Assembly (NCBI GenBank): GCA_023101725.1
Contig: JALJCO010003102.1
Location: 62,001-126,000, forward strand
Length of the DNA stretch: 64,000 nucleotides
Reading direction: 5' to 3'
DNA from: Atherinomorus stipes
Lineage: Eukaryota > Chordata > Actinopteri > Atheriniformes > Atherinidae
Of this stretch, positions 12,470 to 22,666 are shown piece after piece. The stretch's first letter is position 1, and each line of letters starts with the position of its first letter. The translations under genes were made by a program, and so were the position numbers. A model generated the notes under the pieces. That model had not been told where the DNA came from. It ran no database searches and worked only from the letters and a program-made list of their open reading frames with translations.

Positions 12470-12671
12470 CAGGGGTGCAAACTCAACATTTGAATTTTGT
12501 CCTTTAACTCAAATTTTTAAGTTAAACATTTGACAGTGTACCTCATGTACATGTCATTCAGCTCCAGATTCCTGGTAACGAGCCATTCATTTGATTCAGG
12601 TGTGTTGGAGAAGGGATTCATCTAAAAGTTGCAGGACAGTAGCTGTTGAGGACCGGATGTGTGCAGCCTTG
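12470..12671. repeat. hAT-like MITE (copy B, degraded)
   Basis: It starts with CAGGGGTGCAA and ends with GGATGTGTGCAGCCTTG. It shares GTACATGTCATTCAGCTC, TGGTAACGAGCCATTCATTT and GTGTTGGAGAAGGGATTCAT with the copies at 1517 and 51320. The left arm has diverged. Confidence 0.75.
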
Positions 12672-13597
12672 CATGAACAGTACGGACCCACGTCACACGT
12701 GTGTGGCTTAATTCAAGTCTTGTGTTTGCCAAAGATTCTATATTTTTATTTTGCATGTTGTTTTTGAAATATTTCCTTTTGTTTTCAGCCTCATTGCAGA
12801 AGCAGGGCAATAAGCATGTGGTTTATGGGCTATAGGAAAGCTAATCAGCTTGATAACAGGCAGCTGTGCCTGTGGCCAAGCTGAATTACTTCAGCAATAA
12901 ACATGCAGTCAATTCTTAAACCACACCCCTCTGTCGCTGCTCAGTTCAGGCACACACTCATTTAAATTCTCTATTCATTTAATAGTTAATGACATATAAA
13001 ATATTCCAAAATTAATCAGAACAGGATGTGTTGGAAGATAACACATATTAAGGTGTTTGAATATATATTAAAAATGGTATTTTTATAAGAAAGCACAACT
13101 TTTTTAATCATTCAAAGGATCCTTTGTTCTTTCCCATATATCTGGTAGTTTTAGCAAACTGATAAAGTTTTGAAAAAATGACAGACCTGCAGACAGACTT
13201 ACTTTCACAGATCTACATGTTGAAAATGGGTGAAGCAGTTGTTATATAAACTCCAAGACAACAGTAGCCTATATAAAATCCTCTTTCTGTTAGTTTTCAC
13301 TAAGAATAACTGAGCAAATACTCAGCTCAACATCTCAACAGCGCAATCATATGGAGAGAAACAATGTGTGGACTGTAGATATATCCATCTTTACCAGTGG
13401 ATTACATTGAATTTGAAGATATTGGTTTCAAAGTCAGATATCTATAAAAGTAAATATCTGGAAAAATTGACTACAGAGCCTTTAAGATTAATGATTTATG
13501 TTTCTTTTCAGTTTCAATGGACAGCATAAATTCTTTACTATGGTGAGTTCATTTCTTTCAGGAAAATAGCGTACTTTATCTTTTTGAAACCTATATC
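12672..13597. other. unique intergenic sequence
   Basis: AT-rich; nothing recognised. Confidence 0.45.
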
Positions 13598-13870
13598 AAG
13601 AGTAATGTCTTATACAGGTTATAGCCATGAGTAAACAGATTTTCTTATTAAGCCAGAGGAAAGACAGCTCGGGATTGAGTGTACAATATCACTCAGCTCC
13701 AACTGGAGATCTGCCGCTCTTTCAAACAAGTGGTTTAACTATAAAGATTTATTTACATCTGTTTTAGTGAAAAAGGACACTTTTTTTCAGTGACTTATAC
13801 AATGAGGTGAGTAAAACATCCATTAAGTTGCGAAATGTAATTTTGAGTTTGCATTTACTGTACATTTACT
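13598..13870. repeat. dispersed repeat, short copy
   Basis: It aligns nearly end to end with 8262-8530, sharing GTGTACAATATCACTCAGCT and CAAACAAGTGGTTTAA. Both are in the same orientation, about 5.3 kb apart. This copy lacks the 5' half (CCACTAGGGGCTGG part) present at 7945. Confidence 0.75.
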
Positions 13871-16647
13871 TTTTTTTTTCTTTAGTCCTTCCTGTGAGTA
13901 CTTTTCAATTTGGAATAAAGTCCCAGCTGCCAGTAATCATATCATACTTTTGAGCTTGAATTTCCTTAAGTAGGACTTGCCTTTTATTTTGGTAGTATTA
14001 CTTCTTCTTTATTTTTTTCTTTATGGATGTTTCATGAACTCATCATGACACATTAAAACTTTTTTTTTTTTTTTTTGGGGGGGGGGGGGGGGGGACTTGA
14101 CAAGTTGAATAACTACAAAGAACAGCTGATCCAATATAGAATTATCCATTTTTCTGCCAAATTATCTGGCTGGTACTTCATGTGTTATGTCAATAACCTA
14201 CAGTAATGATGCAACCAGTGGATGACATGTAAATTCAGGTGATGATAAAATCCCCTGTTAGATAATCCTATTAGACAAATAAAAAGCCAGTCACTATACC
14301 AAATGCTTTTAAGTCCTATCTATTTATTTTGTGCAGAATCGTGGGCTCAGACGTCTACTTTGATATTGTCAAACACTTTTAAGGAAGGAGGATGCAGCCG
14401 AACGCATCACTGTATGCACTTTAACCGCAGTTTAAAGAGGCAACCTGCATCTCACACAAACCTTTTAACTTCTCCTCTTCCTCTCATTCATAAACAGTAA
14501 GAGGAACAGCTACAGATATTACTCCTGACATGTTTGGGGTTAAATGTTTGAAAAGGCATGGTGAGGATGAGATAAAGGTTTGTGATTGGGGAATACAGCG
14601 TTTTTTATGTAGGAGTGGGAATTTCTGTCATGTCACACGATGGCAAGAGCTCAGAGAAACATTGCCATCTCATCGTTTACAATCATGAACTGTGAAGTTG
14701 CGTTTTTTTACATAACGGATCGTACTGTAGCACATTTGACATTTTCTGGAGACCTAGAATTACCTGGAGTTTTCCAGCATGTTGACAAGCCTGCACTTAT
14801 TATGTTTGTTTGTACAGAGATCAGTTTTAAGGCCTAATCCTTCAAATCCCACCAACCAGACTAAATTACTGTTTTTCACTAATATAAAGTAAATTTAAGA
14901 ACCTGTAAAATGGCACGGATGAAGTACTGTATTAACAGTTTTCTTTTTCCACATAAAATTGTAGCTTTTCTTTTCCTCCATCTTTGGGTGTTTATAATGG
15001 TGGTCCACTCTGGTGTTTGGGGAGAAATATTCGATTTCTCACCTGGAGTTAGATGAGAGGATCAATATCAATTTCATGACTCATGCATTCAGTGGAAAGA
15101 CTAGACCAAGACTGTGCAGCTTAGCACCAAGAAAGGCAAATTGCTCAAGTCCCCAAATATAATAGCAGCTTTTGACAAAGATACGTAGCATCTAGTTTCT
15201 TCCATGAAATAGTTTGATCTGCATTGCAACATTTGGAAATGATTGTTCATGTAGTGTAAAGTACACGTGTTTTTATAGTTTGTCATGTCTTCCTCGGCAG
15301 ATTGAACACGTCTTTCATATGGGGACGATCATATTAGTAGAAAAAGCTATTTCTAAACTGCATGCAACATTTCTTGTGTCTGGATGCGGTGAGTCATGTT
15401 TTTTTTTTCATTCATTTATGTTAAAGGGGAGAAAGAGGAGGAGGAGGCAATAAAAACATGGCTTTTGCTTGTTGATGAATGTTTTAATGTTGGATTTTTA
15501 AGGTTATGAACAGAAACCTGCATCATCTTATCCCAGTTTGAACCTGGAAAGCTTGGACCTCCATTATTCTTAAATGCACTTCAGTATCTCTCTGCTCTCT
15601 TCAACCTGTCATCTTGTAACATGAGCAATGCTCTAACCTCAAAAACTTGATTTTTTTAAATTATTTTTTTTAATTCTTTGTAAACATTAGATTGTGAAGT
15701 ATGTGACCTTACTGAAAGACATAACCTGATTTGCTTTCTTTCTCAAGGCTGATTGAAAATGATGGGGTTGAATTTTTTCTTCACTAGAAAAATAAGCCAA
15801 GTGGTTCAGACCAGGTTTTTATACCACTACTGCAAAATCTTTCTGATTTTAAATGAACTGTATGATAAATGTTTAATTCTCAGGCTGATTAAAATAAGGA
15901 GTATATTTTAAATGTTTGCTAAGGTGTTCAAAGTAACAGAATTCATTAGTTTTTTACCAAAAACAAATATAACATCAAGCAATTATAAATTGTGCATAAG
16001 GTTTTTGTGGCAACAGTCGCCCTTAATCACAGCATCTTGCATAACTTTTCGAGCACACAGCAGAATGGCAGCAAAAAGGTGAATTAAGTGTGTTAAATGG
16101 AAAAAAAGATAGTTTTGATATTTTCAGATGAGATGCCCCATGACAAAAGTCTAATCTCCACACCGTGCTTGCCTTTTGCTCTGCTTTTGAGCGAGGTTGC
16201 TGATCACACGAGACGCACAAAGCAGCTTCTCACCACTGAATTGAAAGACTGATTGCACCTCAATTGCCCCTGACATGAGCCCATAGAAATTCTGGTGCAT
16301 TGCCTGCCCTGTGTGAATGAGACATGCATCAGATCTGCTTAGTTACTCTGTCAGAAAACGGGTTTACCAGTTTTGCCTCGGCTTATTTCTACCCCTAATC
16401 CTCGTGGTAAAGTCACACTACTCATGATGCTGATGATTAATCTACAACTATGCAATACAAAATAGAAGTTTTATTATTCATCTCTACTTTTGTTGTGTTC
16501 TTTTAAGTCATTCTACAACAAAATAGGATGGTTTTTGAGTTAAATATAAAAAGGAGACATCATCAATAGCCCATTATAGAGTTGAGCACAAAACACAGTA
16601 GTTATGTCTTTACAATATTTGTGTTATCTTTCACAAAATGTGCTTTT
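13871..16647. other. unique intergenic sequence with T/G homopolymer run
   Basis: No gene was found. A striking T run followed by a G run lies at about 14061-14094, which may be polymorphic or mis-assembled. The rest is AT-rich unique sequence. Confidence 0.45.
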
Positions 16648-16655
16648 AGCAGGCT

Positions 16656-17326
16656 AAGGATGCGCAATATAATCACTCCCCTATCAGTATTGGCCTATAT
16701 TGGCCTTAAAACTGAATATTAGACCTCGGCCACCGATATTTAACTGATATTTAACCGATCAGCCCACTGTTTCTAAAGTAAAAAAAAAAAAAAAAAACTC
16801 TTTTTCTTCTTGTTCTTTAAAAACGTCTTTTTAACAGACTTAAAAACTTCTAAAGATTATGGGTGGGAAAAATATAAATACACTGAAATATTGCGATATT
16901 TTCATATGCTAATATCATATTTATATTTGAAAATGCGTATCGATCAATTTTACTAACCAAATCTCACAATATTTCATCATTCTGTAACAAAATCTCGCAA
17001 AAATTCACAAAACATCACAAGATTTCGTAACAAAACAATGAAATCTATCGAGATTTTGTAAGTAAAATAGATCGATACCACATTTTTAAATCTCAACATG
17101 ATGTCAGCACATGAAAATATCACAATATTTTAGTGTATCGATATTTTTCCCACCCCTGTTTTTTAAAGTGTCGGAAATGGATAACAAAACTGCTATTTGC
17201 AATGACTCCTTTGTTTTCTTTTCTTTTTTTAACTTTAATATCGGTAGCAATATCGGTTATTGGCCACATGAGTTTTAAAATATCGGCATTTCGGACATCG
17301 GCGAAAATTCCAATATCATGCATCCT
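16656..17326. repeat. hAT-like MITE with 8-bp target duplication (outer element)
   Basis: The inverted termini are AGGATGCGCAATAT (left) and ATATCATGCATCCT (right). The exact 8-mer AGCAGGCT flanks both sides (16648-16655 and 17327-17334), as expected for a hAT target-site duplication. The body is full of ATATYGG/CCRATAT motifs, typical of a fish MITE type. A second MITE (16858-17158) sits inside it. Confidence 0.8.
16858..17158. repeat. hAT-like MITE nested inside another MITE
   Basis: The ends are GGGTGGGAAAAATAT near 16861 and ATATTTTTCCCACCCCTG at 17141-17158, an inverted pair. The inner arms carry CACTGAAATATTG and CAATATTTTAGTG. Position and end pairing show that it inserted into the 16656-17326 element. 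Confidence 0.75.
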
Positions 17327-17334
17327 AGCAGGCT

Positions 17335-18018
17335 ATTAAAAAGAAAAGAAGATTTTTTTCCATAACTTATGACAGGATAAGACAAGATCAGTACCTGCTG
17401 AAGTATCAACATAAAACCTTCAGGAAGGTTGCATGTTTGTGTGTTCGGCTCGCTAATCAGGCAGCATTTCTCCATATTTCTCTCTACTCTCAGTAAACGG
17501 CCTTCTCTTCCCCGTCCAAGCAGAGCTAATGACAGCAGTATACTGTGGGGGAGCCCCATTCTCCTAACTTTTGCTCCTGCCACAGAGCAGCTGTTTCATT
17601 CTTTAAGCTTTAAGTGCCTTGTTCAAGGACACCGTGCTGATGTACTGATCTACTGCTCCAGTTCATCACTCACATGCCCTGCTATTACACTTTTTCTCAT
17701 GGATTAATATAGCTCCAGGCTATTTCAGTGACCAGCAAGCATCTTATACCTTTAACCTACCACTATAAATTGCTCAATACACATTTAAAGGACTGTTAAT
17801 GTACTACAAAATCAACGTTCACAGTTATTGAGGGCATTCAGTAATAGAACTATGAGAACAATTTTCCATAGTGAAGGCTAACATTTCTAGAACAAGAATA
17901 AAATATGCCCCAAAATTAATGAACACAGAGTCATTAGAGGCTATTAATTTAAAGAGTGAGAATTTTATTTAATTTCTCTATTTATTTATTAACTTTGACA
18001 CTTCAAAATGCTTTAAGG
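17335..18018. other. unique intergenic sequence
   Basis: No exon or repeat recognised. Confidence 0.4.
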
Positions 18019-18689
18019 CTGGGATCTTAAAACTCCGGCCCTTGAGGGCCACTGTGCTGAAAGTTTTAGATGTTTCCTTGCTCCAGCACAATTGATTTAA
18101 AGACACACAACGTAACTTTTAGACCTTAAAAATCTGTGTTTCTGACTCGTTTTGATGGCACACCAACATTCATATGTGCATTTTTGTTACTGCCAAGCAA
18201 CGTCCTGAGGCTCATAAACTGCACTATGTAACACTGTATCCGGGGTGGGGCCGTGATGTTGCAGCCGACTATTGGTTGCGCACCGTGTCATTTACTAGCA
18301 AACGGATAGGAACCAGATATGAACACAGCAGGTGTTTTGAATGTGCATCATGTCAGATTCGGTCAAGAAACACAAGGAAACATTACCGAAGGAAGAGAGG
18401 AAAAGAAAGAGAGGAATGGACAGAACAAGAGTCGAGATAAGACTGTCTTTTACTGGCTGGAGTGAATCACAGTGAAGGTACGATGCAAGATGGATGATAG
18501 TTTAGCCATTGATAGGGGCGCATCATTGAGAAAACTGTTAAAAGTTCCGTTGTGTGTCTTTAAATTAAATGGATCTAATATCTAGTCAATTTCTGCAAAA
18601 TAAGTAATTAATTTGGCTCAGGTTTGTTGAAACAGGGAAACATCTAAAACGTGCAGGACTGTGAATCTTGTGGATCAGAGCTTGAGAGT
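18019..18689. repeat. degraded hAT-like MITE split by an insertion
   Basis: The left arm (CTCCGGCCCTTGAGGGCCAC, then AGTTTTAGATGTTTCCTTG) and right arm (CAGGGAAACATCTAAAACGT, then GCAGGACTGTG) are reverse complements and belong to the same broad family as the copies at 1517, 12470 and 51320. The palindrome is interrupted by a younger 459-bp element. Confidence 0.7.
18101..18559. repeat. TTAA-bounded MITE inserted in a hAT MITE
   Basis: Terminal inverted repeat AGACACACAACGTAACTTTT (left) pairs with AAAAGTTCCGTTGTGTGTCT (right), one mismatch over 20 bp. TTAA flanks both ends (18097-18100 and 18560-18563). Removing it restores the host MITE palindrome. The interior has an open stretch with a KR-rich tail but no recognisable transposase. 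Confidence 0.8.
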
Positions 18690-18959
18690 ACTGATTTAGC
18701 ATTATAGCCTAAATGAGCCCCTGGTCATCTGAGCAAACTTTAATATGAACTTCAAATATAAAAAGTACAACTTGAGAAATTACTCCTTCAGTGCCCCACA
18801 GGTAAATCTCAAAACTTCTAAAGTGAGAGCTTTTCTGCCATCATGCTCTTAATTTTTGGTACCACATATCTGAACAACCCAAGAGCTCCTTTAATTTAAC
18901 AAGTGAACATATAACCCACTTTCCTACACTGGACTACAATGTGTTAAGCAGTTCTGCTC

Positions 18960-19339
18960 TTTGCTTTAAGCTACCCCCTCTCTGAATGCGTCCTTGTTTT
19001 AATCAGGCATCCCAGTTCTACCAGCCGTTTCTCCAAAGTTGCTTGTACCGTAAAAGCCGGTGGATGGAAGCTTCTGCTCGCAGAGGCGCTGTCCAAGGTA
19101 CTGCATTCTGCCCCTCCCCGGTAGACATCACGGAGAGACACGTGATCCACGCTCTGTCTGTGGCTCCTGACAGTCGCTGGATAAGCTCAACAGGGAAACC
19201 AGATTGCACCTCCTCTTCCACGAAGATAACTGGATTTTCGCCCCGCGCGTCGCGCAAACTCCATCCGGGGGTCTTATTTTCACATCAGCTGTGTTTGTTT
19301 TAATATCGGGAAATACATTTGGAGGACGGAATATTTCAG
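18960..19339 (+). promoter_or_regulatory. nrxn1: putative nrxn1 alpha promoter and noncoding first exon
   Basis: CpG density rises here compared with all surrounding sequence, for example CCCCGCGCGTCGCGCAAAC and a CACGTG E-box at 19139-19144. A strong donor, CAG|GTAATT, ends the proposed exon at 19339. The next good acceptor downstream is at 20850, in front of the exon holding the neurexin start codon. No TATA box was recognised, so the transcription start is not defined. The exon assignment is an inference from splice signals and composition. Confidence 0.5.
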
Positions 19340-20850
19340 GTAATTTCTCCCCCTTTTTCTGCCACTAAGCCTGTGAGGTTTTTAGTGGAGTTGGTGTGAA
19401 AGTGGACCCGTCTCTCTCTCTCTCTCTCTCTGTGTCTCAGTTTCTCTCTGGCTGATGCTGTGATTCACTTTGAAGCAGATCTTGATGTGAGGGCTTTCGC
19501 TAAAGAGGATTGTCGGCACAGGCTCTTAGATAGCAACCCCGAAATATGGATAGAGTGGTTTTTAATGAGCGCAGTCTGCAGTGCTTTGTACGAATTCTTC
19601 TTTTTTGTTTCTTTTGTGGCAACTACTGAGGGTCCCGTAGAAGTGAAAGTGTTCGCGGAAAGGTAAAATGGTACATTGTTTCACAAAGGGAATCCTATAC
19701 TCGCATGAATGACTAATTGTGTAGACTCGGACATAATAAAAAAAAAGATAAATAAATAAAGAGCGCTCCTTTGTACAGCTGTCAGGCTAAGATGTAAAGT
19801 ATAGAGCATCTAAGATAATGAAAAATACGGATGTCTGAGCAAACAGCTAAATTCTCAGGATTATTTAATTTAATAGACAAATGTATGATTATCGTTTAAA
19901 CATTTCTTCATCTCATCTGCAGTTTACTGAGTTGTTTTAATCTGCATAAAGTGCAGAACCCAGGAAAAGCCGATCCGCAACCTTTGCATCCGTTCGACTA
20001 CCTTTTCTTTCTCCTTCCTTGAAATGCGAAATAATTGCAGCGGTTCTAAATTTGAGTTTTTGTCTTTTGTGTGTGTGTGTGTGTGTGAAACACATTTGGA
20101 AAGGAAGATTTCATCCAAACGCTCTGATGAAAAAAAAAAAACAATGACAAGGCAACTATGAGGCTAAAAAAACATATTCTGGGGTCTGCTTGAGACCCAA
20201 TGGCAGACTGATTTGTTCGTCTTGCACAAACCAACCATTGTGAATCAAATGACGCACTTTTTCACATGTGTAGTGTTTTGCTGAGGCAGCCAGCGATGCG
20301 CTGTTTAACGGGATTTTTCTTAAAATGCACAGAAATCGTAATATACTATTATCAAAAGTAATTACTCTTTCAAAACTGTAAATCAGCAGAATCCAATTTG
20401 TTTTCCTGTATTATAGTGTGCCTGTAAGTGTGTGTTATGAATTAAATTGAAAATTCTGCGGACCTGTTTTGCATTGCAAGTTTTCTTTCTTTTTTATTCC
20501 CCTCACTGGAGTTCAATTCATGCTATTTTTGGGGGGTGTTATTATGATATTACAGCGTTTTTGGCCAGTTCAGTGATACAGAAACAAAAGCCTATTTGGC
20601 CACTAAGATCAACTAATGTGTGATTGTCAAGTGCCGCTGCTTCCTGGAAAGCCCCAGTGATCGTAATCTAATGATACAGCTGTTTATTGTTACAAAGGCC
20701 TTTCTGGCTATGAGTGGCTGAGTAGCTGTGCTTCTGCATTAATCGCAGTATTAGTGTCATTCTCACAGATGATTAAGGGTTTGCTCATGATTTATTTGAA
20801 ATATACTGAAAGTGCTGATGTTATATTGAACCTTTTTTCCTTTTTCACAG
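19340..20850 (+). other. nrxn1: inferred 5' UTR intron of nrxn1
   Basis: It is bounded by GTAATT at 19340 and a long pyrimidine tract ending CCTTTTTCACAG at 20850. It contains (TC)n at 19411-19432 and (GT)n at about 20069-20087. No coding exon is visible. Confidence 0.5.
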
Positions 20851-21147
20851 AGAACACTGCGACGGAGGATTGTCTTGACAGAAAAAACTTGTTTTTTTAT
20901 TTTTTGTTTTTTCTTTCGCTGAACTCATCAGCCAACGTGGCTCCATATGGCATCTCCCCCCTTTTCTACCGAGGATGCAGGGTAAAAAGCCCTGAGCAAG
21001 TCATCCACTTACTCACCATAGAGTGTTGGGATCAAGATGAAGATTAAAGCTGCCATCCCAGCCCCTGTAAACCAGTACAAACACTAACTAGCATCTAGAA
21101 GGACTCTTCCATAATTGCATGACTCAAAAAGTGTGCACCCCGTGGAT

Positions 21148-21240
21148 ATGTGCATCTTTGTCACTTTAAGCCATGGCAGAGGGGACCTTTTGGCGGGAAC
21201 AATGACAGGTTTGTCTGGTGGCCTGGACAATATGAAGTAA
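21148..21240 (+). CDS. uORF of 30 codons in nrxn1 5' UTR
   Basis: The reading frame begins MCIFVTLSHGRG and ends NMK-stop, 244 nt upstream of the neurexin start codon. It overlaps the 10-codon uORF at 21173 in another frame. Its start context (GGATATGT) is weak. It is probably regulatory if used at all; there is no evidence of a conserved peptide. Confidence 0.3.
   Translation: MCIFVTLSHGRGDLLAGTMTGLSGGLDNMK
21173..21205 (+). CDS. short uORF with strong Kozak context
   Basis: The start GCCATGG is close to the ideal vertebrate Kozak context. The peptide is ten residues, MAEGTFWREQ, then TGA. It lies 279 nt before the neurexin start, leaving room for reinitiation. A repressive role is inferred. 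Confidence 0.4.
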   Translation: MAEGTFWREQ

Positions 21241-21484
21241 AGGTGTTTTTTTTCCCCACAAAACAAGTGCTAACTTAACCCACTGATATGGAAATCTGCA
21301 GCATTTAATCTCTTTTCCTACAATGCATCTGTTCACAGTCGTATGTCCAAGTAGACAGTCAGTTATATGCCAGTCTACTCTGTCACAGTCAACCAAATAC
21401 ACATTTTGCATAATCAAACATTTTTATAAACAAATTCAGACCCTGTAAGCCCTACCAACAGTCAGCAGAATTTGTAATCACACA

Positions 21485-22196
21485 ATGGTTGTTCAAAAGC
21501 CACACAGTGCCCATATCATATGGGTTGGGCTGCTCATTTGTTGCTTTGTAGAAATAAGCACTGGTCTAGAGTTTACAGGTGCTGAGGGGCAGTGGGCTAG
21601 GTTTCCAGTGTGGAATGCATGTTGCGAAAGTGAAATGAGCTTCAACATAAAAACAAAGAGTTCCCACGGGCTGTTAGTCTACTTCGACGATGAAGGATTT
21701 TGTGACTTTTTAGAACTTTTCATCCTGAATGGCAAACTCAACCTTCGTTTCTCAATCTTCTGCGCCGATCCTGCAACTGTCATAAGTGACACGGCGGTCA
21801 ACGACAGCCAATGGCACATGGTCATGATAAGGAGAAACTTTAAGAACACAACCCTTATGGTGGACAGTGAGATAAAGTGGGTGGAGGTGAAATCAAAAAG
21901 ACGAGACATGACTGTCTTCAGCCATTTGTTTGTTGGCGGAATACCACCAGAGCTGCAGTCCGTGGCGTTGCGCCTGACGTCGGCTGCGGTCAAGGATCAG
22001 CTGCCTTTCACTGGATGGATAACAGATATAAAGGTCAACAACACGGAGTCTGCGCTGATCAACAGTGACGGGGTTCTAATGGACCTCTGTGGTATGGCCA
22101 ACATGTGCTTAAACGGAGGAGTCTGCAGTTTAATTAACAACGAACCAACATGTGACTGCTCCCACACAGGCTTCCAAGGAAAGGACTGCAGTGAAG
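21485..22196 (+). CDS. nrxn1: neurexin-1 alpha, first coding exon (signal peptide, LNS1, EGF-A)
   Basis: Alpha-neurexin is a presynaptic single-pass adhesion receptor that binds neuroligins, LRRTMs and other partners across the synapse. This exon encodes residues 1-237 plus one nucleotide of the next codon. Residues 1-27 form a hydrophobic signal peptide (core [15 protein letters not shown]), with likely cleavage before LEFTG. Residues 28-200 are the LNS1 (laminin G-like) domain: [54 protein letters not shown] and PPEL are neurexin-1 signatures, distinguishing it from neurexins 2 and 3 as I recall them. Residues 202-235 are a six-cysteine EGF-like domain (C202, C208, C214, C223, C225, C235) ending GKDCSE. 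Predicted N-glycosylation sites are N106, N121 and N185. The exon ends in phase 1 at GAAG|GTAAGA; reading through the donor would add an unrelated tail to a stop near 22327. The ATG at 21485 is chosen because the signal peptide follows directly. The fish a/b paralogue is not resolved. Confidence 0.95.
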
Positions 22197-22495
22197 GTAA
22201 GACATGGATTCAGCCTACATTCAGCACAACGTGGCTTTTTCAGTCACCACGAACCAATCGAACAAAGTTAATTAGCTTCTTCAAATCACTATCAGCCCAA
22301 AATAATGCATTCCCTTCCTCTATTTAGCTGCTGTTTGTTATTTTAGTCTGACGATGTGTGTTATTGATCTGCAATACAGTTGTTTGTAAAGAGTGAATCT
22401 CCTGCAAGGCCTCATTAGCAAAACATTCTGGTGTTCTCCGTCCCCAAAGGTGTCCTCCATTCTTATCAAATAGGTCTGTGGGGATTGGTTGACCT

Positions 22496-22666
22496 ATGAA
22501 ACATCTCCAATGGCTTACATCAAAAGGAAGAGCAGGAAGAATGATCTACGAGTTAGACGGAGTAAACATGAGTGATATCATTGGGTTCACTCAGTGGGAC
22601 CGTTGTGATGGTAACGGAGAAGGCAAATACGCAAGAATGAGACTCGCAGATCAGTTAGAGGAATGA
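22496..22666 (+). other. unassigned 56-codon open frame just inside the intron
   Basis: The frame starts MKHLQWLTSKGRAGRM and ends MRLADQLEE-stop, 300 bp after the coding exon's donor. Its composition is more protein-like than that of the surrounding intron, but I recognise no family, and it has no fitting phase-1 acceptor. It may be chance, a conserved noncoding element, or an alternative 3' end. Confidence 0.15.

Larger units (their letters stand above)
20851..21484 (+). other. nrxn1: nrxn1 5' UTR (second exon)
   Basis: This is inferred 5' UTR contiguous with the coding exon. It follows a strong acceptor (TTTTTTCCTTTTTCACAG). It carries several upstream ATGs, including the two overlapping uORFs at 21148 and 21173, so translation of the neurexin ORF could be damped or regulated. 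The real 5' limit could differ if another start site is used. Confidence 0.5.

Noticed and set aside
21679..21993. 104-codon minus-strand open frame
   Set aside because: It is antisense to the conserved neurexin LNS1 exon and reflects that exon's codon bias, not a separate gene.
22197..22327. Continuation of the neurexin frame beyond 22196
   Set aside because: Homology to neurexin stops exactly at the GAAG|GTAAGA donor, so this is intronic read-through.
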